DNA of 9,936 bases from RAM1 sp040376925 (GTDB lineage Bacteria; Pseudomonadota; Gammaproteobacteria; Burkholderiales; Burkholderiaceae_C): positions 1 through 9,936 of the forward strand of contig JBEIPU010000156.1 of the NCBI GenBank assembly GCA_040376925.1, given 5' to 3'. The number at the start of each line of letters is the position of its first letter. Position 1 is the first letter of the stretch. The position numbers and the translations under genes were made by a program. Positions 1-6,765 of the stretch are shown here, piece by piece. The notes under the pieces are model-generated. The model was not told the DNA's origin, made no database searches, and worked only from the letters and a program-made list of their open reading frames with translations.

Positions 1-26
1 CCTTGTGGCTCGCTCCCTAGAATGTG

Positions 27-37
27 CTGCGGTGCAC
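27..37. promoter_or_regulatory. Candidate PhaR operator upstream of phaR
   Basis: The bases CTGC-GGT-GCAC lie about 42-52 bp upstream of the phaR start. Published PhaR repressors (Paracoccus denitrificans, Rhodobacter sphaeroides) bind TGC-rich sites of the form CTGC-N3/4-GCAG. This site differs from that pattern at one of the eight specified bases, and it overlaps the 8-bp palindrome GGTGCACC (31-38). PhaR commonly represses its own gene, so the position is sensible. A near-match of this size is expected by chance in GC-rich DNA, so this is only a candidate. Nothing else is recognisable in bases 1-65; TAGAAT at 18-23 resembles a -10 box, but any -35 partner would lie outside the window. Confidence 0.2.
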
Positions 38-65
38 CAGGCACAACCAGGGCACGAGCCAGACC

Positions 66-71
66 GAGGAG
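66..71 (+). promoter_or_regulatory. Shine-Dalgarno that decides the phaR start
   Basis: GAGGAG is followed by 7 nt and then GTG at 79. It is the only good ribosome binding site near the 5' end of the gene, and it favours GTG 79 over the in-frame ATG at 22. That ATG has no purine-rich motif before it and would add a 19-residue arginine-rich leader that does not look like the family. Confidence 0.7.
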
Positions 72-78
72 TTCTCCA

Positions 79-612
79 GTGCAAAGCAAGAAAGCCGGCG
101 CCGCCAAACCCGCGCAGCGCATCATCAAGAAGTACCCCAACCGGCGGCTCTACGACACCGACACGTCCACCTACATCACACTGACCGAGGTCAAACAACT
201 GGTGATGGACAGCGAGCCGTTCGTGGTGCGCGACGCCAAGTCGAACGAGGACCTCACGCGCAGCATCCTGCTGCAGATCATCCTGGAAGAAGAAGCGGGT
301 GGCGCGCCGATGTTCACCGAGGCGGTACTGGCCAACATCATCCGTTTCTATGGCCACGCGATGCAGGGTTTCATGGGCTCCTACCTCGAAAAGAACGTGC
401 AGGCCTTTACCGACATCCAGGCCAAGCTGACGGAGCAGTCCAAGGGCGTGACGCCCGAGATGTGGGCGCAGTTCATGAACATGCAGAACCCGATGGTGCA
501 GGGCCTGATGGGCACCTATGCCGAGCAGTCCAAGACCGTTCTGGACAAGATGCAGGAACAGATGCAGAAGCAGACCGAGCAGATGCTGGGCGCCTTCGGA
601 TTGAAACGCTGA
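79..612 (+). CDS. phaR: Polyhydroxyalkanoate synthesis repressor PhaR
   Basis: PhaR is a cytoplasmic DNA-binding repressor that senses polyhydroxyalkanoate polymer and controls phasin and PHA-synthesis genes, usually including its own. The 177-residue protein opens with the hallmark PHB-accumulation N-terminal domain (about residues 14-75), containing KKYPNRRLYDTDTSTYITL and the ILLQIILEEE segment. The PHB_acc domain follows (about 85-125, with IIRFYGHAMQGFMGSYLEKN). The C-terminus is rich in Met and Gln (MQEQMQKQTEQM), probably a coiled or amphipathic segment involved in oligomerisation or polymer contact. I chose the GTG at 79 because GAGGAG lies 7 nt upstream; an ATG at 22 is the alternative. 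The length suits the family (about 180-190 residues). rimO follows after 28 bp on the same strand, so co-transcription is likely. No PHA synthase or thiolase gene is in the window. Family assignment is firm; the regulon is inferred from relatives. Confidence 0.95.
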   Translation: MQSKKAGAAKPAQRIIKKYPNRRLYDTDTSTYITLTEVKQLVMDSEPFVVRDAKSNEDLTRSILLQIILEEEAGGAPMFTEAVLANIIRFYGHAMQGFMGSYLEKNVQAFTDIQAKLTEQSKGVTPEMWAQFMNMQNPMVQGLMGTYAEQSKTVLDKMQEQMQKQTEQMLGAFGLKR

Positions 613-640
613 ATACGAAGATAACTGGGACAATACGGGG

Positions 641-2023
641 ATGAGCGACGTTCTTTCCCCTGAAGCAAAAATCCCCAAAGTCGGTTTCGTCAGCCTGGGT
701 TGCCCCAAGGCGCTGACCGATTCCGAGCTGATCCTGACGCAACTCAGTGCCGAGGGTTACCAGACCTCCAAGACCTTTGAGGGCGCGGACCTGGTCATCG
801 TCAATACCTGTGGCTTCATTGACGACGCGGTTCGCGAAAGCCTGGACACGATTGGCGAGGCGCTGGCTGAAAACGGCCGCGTGATCGTGACCGGATGCCT
901 GGGTGCCCGCACCGCAGAGGGCGGGGGCAACCTGGTGCGTGAGATGCACCCGAGCGTGCTGGCCGTGACGGGCCCGCACGCGACGCAGGAAGTCATGGAT
1001 GCCGTCCACGCCAACCTGCCCAAGCCGCATGACCCGTTCGTGGATCTGGTGCCCGCGGCGGGCGTGAAGCTCACGCCGAAGCACTATGCGTACCTCAAGA
1101 TCAGCGAGGGCTGCAACCACCGCTGCACCTTCTGCATCATCCCGTCCATGCGCGGTGACCTCGTGTCACGGCCCATTGGTGATGTGCTCAAGGAAGCGCA
1201 TGCGTTGTTTGAAAGCGGCGTCAAGGAACTGCTGGTGATCAGCCAGGACACGTCGGCCTATGGCGTGGATGTGAAGTACCGCACCGGCTTTTGGGATGGC
1301 AAGCCCGTGAAGACGCGCATGCTGGAGCTGGTGCAGACGCTGGGCGATATCGCCGCGCCGTATGGCGCCTGGGTCCGTTTGCATTACGTGTACCCGTACC
1401 CGTCGGTGGACGAGGTGATCCCGCTCATGGCAACGGGCAAGGTGCTGCCGTATCTGGACGTGCCGTTCCAGCACAGCCACCCGGATGTGCTGCGCCGCAT
1501 GAAGCGGCCGGCCAGCGGCGAGCGCAACCTGGAGCGCATCCAGCGCTGGCGCGAGACCTGCCCCGAGATCGTGATCCGCAGCACATTCATTGCGGGCTTT
1601 CCGGGCGAAACCGAAGAGGAATTCACGCACCTGCTGGACTTCATGCGAGAGGCGCAGATCGACCGGGCGGGCTGCTTTGCCTACAGCGCGGTGGACGGGG
1701 CCGCGGCCAATGAGATTCCCGGGATGTTGCCACTGGAACTGCGCGAGGAGCGCCGCGCCCGCTTCATGGCCGTGGCCGAAGAGGTGTCTGCCGCCAGGCT
1801 GCAGCGCCGCATCGGCGCCAACATGCAGGTGCTGGTGGATTCGGCGCCGGGGCTGGGGCGCAAGGGCGGTGTCGGGCGTTCGTATGCGGATGCGCCAGAG
1901 ATCGACGGTACAGTGAAACTGCTGCCACCCGAGAAGATCAGCAAGACGCTCAAGGTCGGGGAATTTACCCGGGCCCGGGTTGTCGGCACGCAGGGACACG
2001 ACCTCGTGGCCCTGCCTGTCTGA
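641..2023 (+). CDS. rimO: Ribosomal protein S12 methylthiotransferase RimO
   Basis: RimO is a radical-SAM enzyme that adds a methylthio group to the beta-carbon of a conserved aspartate in ribosomal protein S12 (Asp88/89), using two iron-sulfur clusters. The 460-residue product shows all three domains. The N-terminal methylthiotransferase domain (about 12-125) has the cluster cysteines C21 (GCPKALTDSE), C57 (NTCGFI) and C86 (GCLGAR). The radical-SAM core (about 145-375) carries C158, C162 and C165 in SEGCNHRCTFCIIP. A C-terminal TRAM domain (about 385-458) binds the substrate. The GCPKALTDSE motif and the SEGCNHRC spacing point to RimO rather than the tRNA enzyme MiaB. Length is close to E. 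coli RimO (441). The ATG at 641 has only weak purine runs before it (TGGGA 10 nt upstream). It lies 28 bp behind phaR and ends just before tandem hairpins. No key residue is missing. Confidence 0.97.
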   Translation: MSDVLSPEAKIPKVGFVSLGCPKALTDSELILTQLSAEGYQTSKTFEGADLVIVNTCGFIDDAVRESLDTIGEALAENGRVIVTGCLGARTAEGGGNLVREMHPSVLAVTGPHATQEVMDAVHANLPKPHDPFVDLVPAAGVKLTPKHYAYLKISEGCNHRCTFCIIPSMRGDLVSRPIGDVLKEAHALFESGVKELLVISQDTSAYGVDVKYRTGFWDGKPVKTRMLELVQTLGDIAAPYGAWVRLHYVYPYPSVDEVIPLMATGKVLPYLDVPFQHSHPDVLRRMKRPASGERNLERIQRWRETCPEIVIRSTFIAGFPGETEEEFTHLLDFMREAQIDRAGCFAYSAVDGAAANEIPGMLPLELREERRARFMAVAEEVSAARLQRRIGANMQVLVDSAPGLGRKGGVGRSYADAPEIDGTVKLLPPEKISKTLKVGEFTRARVVGTQGHDLVALPV

Positions 2024-2043
2024 TGAAGGGGCATGACCTTGGC

Positions 2044-2068
2044 GGTACCTGTCTGAATGACAGGTACC
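2044..2068. repeat. Perfect 10-bp inverted repeat downstream of rimO
   Basis: The arms GGTACCTGTC (2044-2053) and GACAGGTACC (2059-2068) are exact reverse complements around a 5-nt loop (TGAAT). The sequence starts 20 bp after the rimO stop and sits 8 bp before the terminator hairpin. No T-tract follows on either strand, so it is not itself a standard intrinsic terminator. It may be an RNA hairpin protecting the rimO mRNA 3' end, or a palindromic protein-binding site. The segment CCTGTCTGA also occurs at the end of rimO (about 2014-2022), so part of the left arm may come from a small local duplication. Confidence 0.85.
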
Positions 2069-2076
2069 CCAAAAGC

Positions 2077-2103
2077 AAAAGCCGCCTGGAAAAGGCGGCT
2101 TTT
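2077..2103. terminator. Bidirectional intrinsic terminator between rimO and tRNA-Leu
   Basis: The arms AAAAGCCGCC (2077-2086) and GGCGGCTTTT (2094-2103) form a perfect 10-bp stem with a 7-nt loop. Read on the plus strand, the GC core is followed by TTTT and then an AT-rich stretch, so it can end phaR-rimO transcripts. Read on the minus strand, the core is followed by TTTTGCTTTT, which makes a better terminator for tRNA-Leu. That gene's CCA end lies only 10 nt before the stem. The near-symmetrical A/T flanks and the convergent genes support a shared terminator. Confidence 0.82.
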
Positions 2104-2113
2104 AACTTATATT

Positions 2114-2198
<85 letters not shown>

Positions 2199-2214
2199 TT
2201 TCAGGAAAACAAGG

Positions 2215-2244
2215 ATTCTATATCAAAAATATCGGACACACCAA
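2215..2244 (-). promoter_or_regulatory. Candidate sigma70 promoter for tRNA-Leu
   Basis: On the minus strand, a -35-like TTGGTG (2244-2239) and a -10-like TAGAAT (2220-2215, five of six consensus bases) are separated by 18 bp. Transcription would start about 10 nt before the mature tRNA 5' end. The surroundings are unusually A/T-rich for this window. The -35 match is only moderate. The elements overlap the likely 5' leader of rnr on the other strand. Confidence 0.45.
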
Positions 2245-2269
2245 TAGCCTTCTCGAAGAAATTGAAGGC

Positions 2270-4510
2270 GTGATCCAGGGCCATCGCGATGGCCACGGTT
2301 TTGTCAGCCGCGACGACGGTGAAGGCGACATTTACCTGCCCCCCAACGAGATGCGCGCGGTGCTGCACAAGGACCGCGTCAAGGTGCGCGTGGTGCGCCA
2401 CGACCGCAAGGGCCGCCCCGAGGGGCGCGTCGTTGAAATTGTCGAGCGTCCACCCCAGCCCATCATTGGTCGGCTGCTGCACGAGAGCGGCGTCTGGCTG
2501 GTGGCACCCGAAGACAAGCGCTATGGTCAGGACGTGCTGGTGCCCAAGGGCGCCACGGGTACGGCCAAGCCGGGGCAGGTGGTGGTGGTCGAGCTGACCG
2601 AGCCGCCCAGCCTGTACGGCCAGCCCGTGGGCCGCGTGAAAGAGGTGCTGGGCGAGATTGACGACCCCGGCATGGAGATCGAAATCGCGGTGCGCAAGTA
2701 CGGCGTGCCGCATGAGTTCTCGGACGCCTGCATTGCAATGGCCCGCAGCTTGCCTGACAAGGTGCGTCCGCAGGACAAGAAGCACCGGGTAGACCTGACC
2801 GACGTACCGCTGGTCACCATTGACGGCGAAGACGCGCGCGACTTCGACGACGCCGTGTACTGTGAGCCCGCCAAGGTCGGTCGCGGCAAGGGCTGGCGCC
2901 TGCTGGTGGCGATTGCCGACGTCAGCAACTACGTGGAAACGGGCAGCGCCATCGACATTGACGCATACGATCGCGCCACCAGCGTTTACTTCCCCCGTCG
3001 CGTGATCCCCATGCTGCCCGAGAAGCTGTCCAACGGACTGTGCTCGCTCAACCCCGAGGTCGAGCGCCTGTGCATGGTGTGCGACATGCTGGTCTCCAGC
3101 GCCGGTGAAATCCACGCGTACCAGTTCTACCCGGCGGTGATGTGGAGCCATGCGCGCTTTACCTACACCGAGGTGGCGGCCATCCTGGCGAACACGCGCG
3201 GACCAGAGGCCCTGCGCCGCAAGGACCGCATCGGGGACCTGGAAAACCTGCACGATGTGTACCGCGCGCTGCTCAAATCGCGTCAGCAACGCGGGGCGGT
3301 GGACTTTGAAACGACGGAAACGCAGATCGTCTGCGACGAAAACGGCCGCATTGAAAAGATCGTGCCGCGCACGCGCAACGACGCCCACCGCCTGATCGAG
3401 GAGGCCATGCTGGCCGCCAACGTCTGCAGTGCCGACTTCATTTTGCAGAGCAAGCAAAACGGGCTGTACCGCGTGCACGAAGGCCCGACGCCCGAGAAGA
3501 AGGACGTGCTGCGCGGCTACCTGAAGGCCATGGGCGTGGGCCTGACCATTGGCGACGAACCAACGCCGGGTGAATTCCAGCGCATTGCAGAGGCGACCAA
3601 GGAGCGGCCCGACGCGCAGCAGATCCACACCATGCTGCTGCGGTCCATGTCGCAGGCGATCTACACGCCTATCAACAGCGGCCACTTTGGCCTGGCCTAC
3701 GAGGCTTACACCCATTTCACCAGCCCCATCCGGCGCTACCCGGACCTGCTGGTGCACCGTGTGATCAAGGCCATCCTGGCCGGTGGCAAGTACGAATTGC
3801 CCGCGCTGCCCACGCCGGGCGAGGCGCATGAAAAGCTGGCGCGCCGCCTGGCCGCCCGCGTGCGTGCGCCGGGGCAAAAGCCGAAGAAGGCGGCACCGCC
3901 GCCGAGCAAGGACACCCAGGCCTGGGAGGCTGCAGGCCTGCATTGCAGCGCCAACGAGCGCCGCGCAGATGAAGCCAGCCGCGACGTGGAGGCCTGGCTC
4001 AAGTGCAAGTACATGCGCGAGCACCTGGGTGAGGAATACGGCGGCGTCGTCACGGCGGCCACGAGCTTTGGCATCTTTGTCACGCTGGACGCGATGTACG
4101 TCGAAGGCCTGGTGCACATCACGGAGCTGGGCGGCGAGTACTTCAAGTTTGACGAGGCGCGTCAGGAGCTTCGCGGTGAGCGCACGGGCATCCGCTACGC
4201 CATCGGCACGCGCGTGCGGGTGCAGGTCAGCCGGGTGGACCTGGACGGACGCAAAATTGACTTCCGTCTGGTGCGCGAAGGTGAAGAGCTGCTGTCGCGC
4301 GCCATGAAGGACAAGGGCGCAGGCAGCCCGGCTGCTGGCCGTGGTGCGCCGCAGGGTGTGCCGGTCAAGTCGTCGGCCAAGCGCGCGGCCAAGGCTGCGC
4401 GCAACCCGGCACCGGCGAGTGACAGGGCGCCGCGCTCGCCCATCCAGGCGCTCAAGGCTTCGGTCAAGAAGGCCGCGGCCAAGAGCAAGAGCCGAAAATC
4501 ACGTCGTTGA
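2270..4510 (+). CDS. rnr: Ribonuclease R (3'-5' exoribonuclease), short N-terminus
   Basis: RNase R is a processive 3'-to-5' hydrolytic exoribonuclease of the RNase II family that can digest structured RNA in mRNA, rRNA and tmRNA-linked decay. Numbering from GTG 2270 (746 residues), OB-fold cold-shock domains occupy about 1-140 (QGHRDGHGF near the start). The RNB catalytic domain (about 173-510) has the metal-binding aspartates D185, D191, D193 and D194 in IDGEDARDFDDAVY, and FTSPIRRYPDLLVHR. The S1 domain spans about 587-669, and a Lys/Arg/Ala-rich tail (670-746) follows. The E. coli enzyme has 813 residues; the winged-helix N-terminal domain is absent here because tRNA-Leu sits directly upstream. 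The start is uncertain. In-frame codons upstream include LLEEIEG, which may belong to the protein; an AAGGA at 2211-2215 precedes a non-canonical ATC at 2222; and a GTG at 2171 lies inside the antisense tRNA. GTG 2270 is the only canonical start outside the tRNA. The SDR gene follows after 25 bp. Confidence 0.95.
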   Translation: MIQGHRDGHGFVSRDDGEGDIYLPPNEMRAVLHKDRVKVRVVRHDRKGRPEGRVVEIVERPPQPIIGRLLHESGVWLVAPEDKRYGQDVLVPKGATGTAKPGQVVVVELTEPPSLYGQPVGRVKEVLGEIDDPGMEIEIAVRKYGVPHEFSDACIAMARSLPDKVRPQDKKHRVDLTDVPLVTIDGEDARDFDDAVYCEPAKVGRGKGWRLLVAIADVSNYVETGSAIDIDAYDRATSVYFPRRVIPMLPEKLSNGLCSLNPEVERLCMVCDMLVSSAGEIHAYQFYPAVMWSHARFTYTEVAAILANTRGPEALRRKDRIGDLENLHDVYRALLKSRQQRGAVDFETTETQIVCDENGRIEKIVPRTRNDAHRLIEEAMLAANVCSADFILQSKQNGLYRVHEGPTPEKKDVLRGYLKAMGVGLTIGDEPTPGEFQRIAEATKERPDAQQIHTMLLRSMSQAIYTPINSGHFGLAYEAYTHFTSPIRRYPDLLVHRVIKAILAGGKYELPALPTPGEAHEKLARRLAARVRAPGQKPKKAAPPPSKDTQAWEAAGLHCSANERRADEASRDVEAWLKCKYMREHLGEEYGGVVTAATSFGIFVTLDAMYVEGLVHITELGGEYFKFDEARQELRGERTGIRYAIGTRVRVQVSRVDLDGRKIDFRLVREGEELLSRAMKDKGAGSPAAGRGAPQGVPVKSSAKRAAKAARNPAPASDRAPRSPIQALKASVKKAAAKSKSRKSRR

Positions 4511-4535
4511 AACAAAACACAGGAGACTTCCAGGT

Positions 4536-5282
4536 ATGAGCAAGATTGCGATCGTGACGGGCGCAGGCACCGGCATTGGCAAGGCTGCCGCTTTGGCGCT
4601 GTTGAACGACGGCTGGCATGTGGCCCTGGCAGGGCGGCGCGCCGAGCCGCTGGAGGCCGTGGTGGCCGAATCAGGCGCCGGCCCGCGCGCGGTGGCTGTG
4701 CCCACCGACGTGGCTGACCCCCAGGCCGTGCGCGCGCTGTTTGACCGGGTGGTGCAGGCTTTCGGCCGGGTGGACCTGCTGTTCAACAACGCCGGTGTCA
4801 ACGCGCCTGGCGTGCCGCTGGACGAACTGACCATCGAGCAGTGGAAGAACGTGGTGGACATCAACCTGAGCGGCATGTTCTATTGCATCCAGCATGCGTT
4901 TCGCGTCATGAAGGCGCAGGCCCCCCAGGGCGGGCGCATCATCAATAACGGGTCCATCTCCGCGCACACGCCGCGGCCCAATTCCATCGCCTACACCGCC
5001 ACCAAGCACGCCGTGATGGGGCTGACCAAGACCGCCTCGCTCGATGGCCGCAAGCACGACATTGCCGTGGGGCAGATCGACGTGGGCAACGCCGGCACCG
5101 AGATGGCCATGCGCATGGCCAAGGGTGTACCGCAGGCCAACGGCGAGATCGCCGTGGAGCCGCTGATGGATGTAAACATCGTGGGCCAGTCGGTGCTGTA
5201 CATGGCCAATCTGCCGCTGGAGGCCAACGTGATGTTCCACACGGTCATGGCCACCAAGATGCCTTTTGCCGGGCGGGGTTGA
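4536..5282 (+). CDS. Short-chain dehydrogenase/reductase (SDR), substrate unknown
   Basis: This is a 248-residue classical SDR oxidoreductase, a cytosolic NAD(P)(H)-dependent enzyme acting on an alcohol/carbonyl pair. The Rossmann nucleotide motif TGAGTGIG is at 8-15. Arginines R34-R35 directly after the second beta strand suggest an NADP(H) preference. NNAG is at 84-87, N110 is the structural asparagine, and the catalytic triad is S140, Y153, K157 (YTATK). The usual Pro-Gly after the active-site helix is replaced by VGNAGTEM, which may affect the substrate loop and sets it apart from typical FabG-like enzymes. The start is fixed by AGGAGA at 4521-4526, 9 nt before the ATG; the open frame extends further upstream inside rnr but without a comparable site. 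The 25-bp gap to rnr suggests co-transcription, with no obvious functional link. It converges with nnr, with 11 bp between stops. The substrate cannot be told from sequence. Confidence 0.93.
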   Translation: MSKIAIVTGAGTGIGKAAALALLNDGWHVALAGRRAEPLEAVVAESGAGPRAVAVPTDVADPQAVRALFDRVVQAFGRVDLLFNNAGVNAPGVPLDELTIEQWKNVVDINLSGMFYCIQHAFRVMKAQAPQGGRIINNGSISAHTPRPNSIAYTATKHAVMGLTKTASLDGRKHDIAVGQIDVGNAGTEMAMRMAKGVPQANGEIAVEPLMDVNIVGQSVLYMANLPLEANVMFHTVMATKMPFAGRG

Positions 5283-5293
5283 TCAACGCCCGG
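5269..5293. other. Inverted repeat at the SDR/nnr convergence point
   Basis: CCGGGCG (5269-5275) and CGCCCGG (5287-5293) are exact reverse complements around an 11-nt loop that contains most of the 10-bp palindrome GTTGATCAAC (5278-5287). The element covers the SDR stop codon and fills the 11-bp gap before the nnr stop. No T-run follows on either strand, so it is not a good intrinsic terminator. It could slow or block converging transcripts or simply reflect high GC content. No better terminator is visible between the two genes. Confidence 0.3.
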
Positions 5294-6742
5294 TCACACC
5301 CGCGCCGCCAGCGCCCCGGCGGTCAGCGCCTGGCCGGCTGGCCATTGGTCAGCCGCCAGGCCATGCCACCAGGCTGCCTGGGCGGCTGCATCGAACGCAT
5401 TCAAGCCTGAAGCCAGCCGCGCGCCCGCGAGCCCGGCGAGCACATCGCCCGTGCCGGCGGTGGCCAGCAGGGGGTTGCCGGTCGGGTTGATCCAGGGTGT
5501 GTGGCCCGGCTGCGCGATCACGCTGCCGGATCCCTTGAGGATGACGGTGCAGCCCAGCTGCTGCGCCAGTTGCTGCGCGGCCCCCAGGCGGTCGGCCTGG
5601 ACGCTGGCGGCGTCACTGCCCAGCAGTCTTGCGGCTTCCAGAGGGTGCGGGGTGATAAGGGTGGACTGGGGGTAGCGCTGGGCACGCGTACGCAGCAATG
5701 CCTGCAATTGGGTGTCGGCGCCCAGCGCGTTCAATGCATCCGCATCCAGCACCAGCCGCCGTGCGCTGGACAGCACGGAGGCCAGCACGGCGCGCACCGC
5801 TTGCCCACCGCCGCAGCCGCACACCACGGTCGTGGCCTTCAAGTCCAGCGTTTGCCAGTCGCGCAGCATCAGCTCAGGCTGGGTGGGGTCGTATGCCGCG
5901 GCGGTGCTGTCCAGCAACGCAAGGAACACCCGCCCCGCGCCGCCATGCAGCGCGGCGCGGGCGGCAAGCTGTGCGGCGCCCGCCATGCCGGGCGCGCCGC
6001 CAATCACCGCCACGTCGCCATGGCTGCCCTTGTGCGACGCATGCAGGCGCGGTGGCAGCGCCGGCGGGCCTGAAAGCCAGGCGGTGGCGTCGCTGGCGGT
6101 TACATCCACACCGAGCGTGTCCAGCCAGACTTCGCCCGTTGCGTCACGTCCGTGGGCAGTGAAAAACCCCGGCTTCAGCGTCAGAAGGCTCAGCGTCCAG
6201 CGCGCCCGCACATGCAGGGATTGCGTGGCGCCGGTGTCCGGGTCCAGGCCGGTGGGCAGGTCCACGGCGAGCACAGGCGCCGGCTGCGCACCCAGCGCCG
6301 CCATGCAGGCGGCCAGGGGGCCCTCGGGTGGGCGGCTGCTGCCAATGCCCAGCAGCGCGTCAATGCACAGGTCTTGCGGGGTCAGCCCGTGCGGCGGTGC
6401 GCTGGCAAACTGCACACCCACGTCCCGGGCCCGCATGAACGATGCGCGTGCATCCGCCGGGGCCGTTGCTTCGTCGCCCAGCCAGGTGACCAGCGGCGCA
6501 TGGCCCCACTGCTGCAGGTGCAGGGCAGCCTCCAGCCCGTCGCCGCCGTTGTTGCCCGGCCCGCAGGCCAGCCATACCCGGCGTGCATGCGGTGCGACCG
6601 CCAGCGCGAGCTGCGCAACGGCCAGCCCGGCACGCTGCATGAGCAGGTGAGGCGCCCGTGTGGCCTGGGCCGCAGCCTCCAGAGCGCGGGTGGCGGCCAC
6701 GCCGTGCAGGGGCCAGGCTTGGGTCAGGTTGATACGGCGCAT
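5294..6742 (-). CDS. nnr: Bifunctional NAD(P)HX epimerase / NAD(P)HX dehydratase
   Basis: This metabolite-repair enzyme restores hydrated NADH and NADPH. The N-terminal YjeF_N domain epimerises the R and S hydrates, and the C-terminal ribokinase-like domain dehydrates S-NAD(P)HX using ADP (bacterial type). In the 482-residue protein, the epimerase domain (about 15-225) shows GPGNNGGDG at 61-69, DALLGIG at 128-134 and DLPTGLDPDTG at 161-171. The dehydratase domain (about 235-480) shows HKGSHGDVAVIGG from 237, DADALN at 333-338, TPHPLEAARL at 364-373 and GNPLLATAGTGDVLAG from 422 with the catalytic Asp. Both halves look intact. I chose ATG 6742, giving MRRINL; a TTG at 6769 overlaps the dadA stop and is an alternative. 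Neither has a strong Shine-Dalgarno, so translation may depend on readthrough from dadA 23 nt upstream. It is the last gene of the minus-strand cluster. Confidence 0.95.
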   Translation of the reverse strand: MRRINLTQAWPLHGVAATRALEAAAQATRAPHLLMQRAGLAVAQLALAVAPHARRVWLACGPGNNGGDGLEAALHLQQWGHAPLVTWLGDEATAPADARASFMRARDVGVQFASAPPHGLTPQDLCIDALLGIGSSRPPEGPLAACMAALGAQPAPVLAVDLPTGLDPDTGATQSLHVRARWTLSLLTLKPGFFTAHGRDATGEVWLDTLGVDVTASDATAWLSGPPALPPRLHASHKGSHGDVAVIGGAPGMAGAAQLAARAALHGGAGRVFLALLDSTAAAYDPTQPELMLRDWQTLDLKATTVVCGCGGGQAVRAVLASVLSSARRLVLDADALNALGADTQLQALLRTRAQRYPQSTLITPHPLEAARLLGSDAASVQADRLGAAQQLAQQLGCTVILKGSGSVIAQPGHTPWINPTGNPLLATAGTGDVLAGLAGARLASGLNAFDAAAQAAWWHGLAADQWPAGQALTAGALAARV

Positions 6743-6765
6743 TGCGGCATTGTGCGCGAGCGGTC

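Noticed and set aside
24..644. A 206-codon frame overlapping phaR in another frame
   Set aside because: It has no family resemblance, while the alternative frame encodes a clear PhaR with a good ribosome binding site.
2201..4117. A 638-codon open frame on the minus strand opposite rnr
   Set aside because: It is antisense to a gene with intact RNase R motifs and has a His/Ala/Val-rich composition with no recognisable domain. It is an artefact of high GC content.
5269..5293. Strong intrinsic terminator between the SDR gene and nnr
   Set aside because: The inverted repeat is real but has no T-run on either side, so it is listed only as an inverted repeat of unknown role.
5712..6650. Plus-strand 312-codon frame opposite nnr (and others at 6152-7147 and 8689-9354)
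   Set aside because: These are Ser/Arg/Ala-rich translations antisense to genes with complete catalytic motifs; no ribosome binding site or domain supports them.
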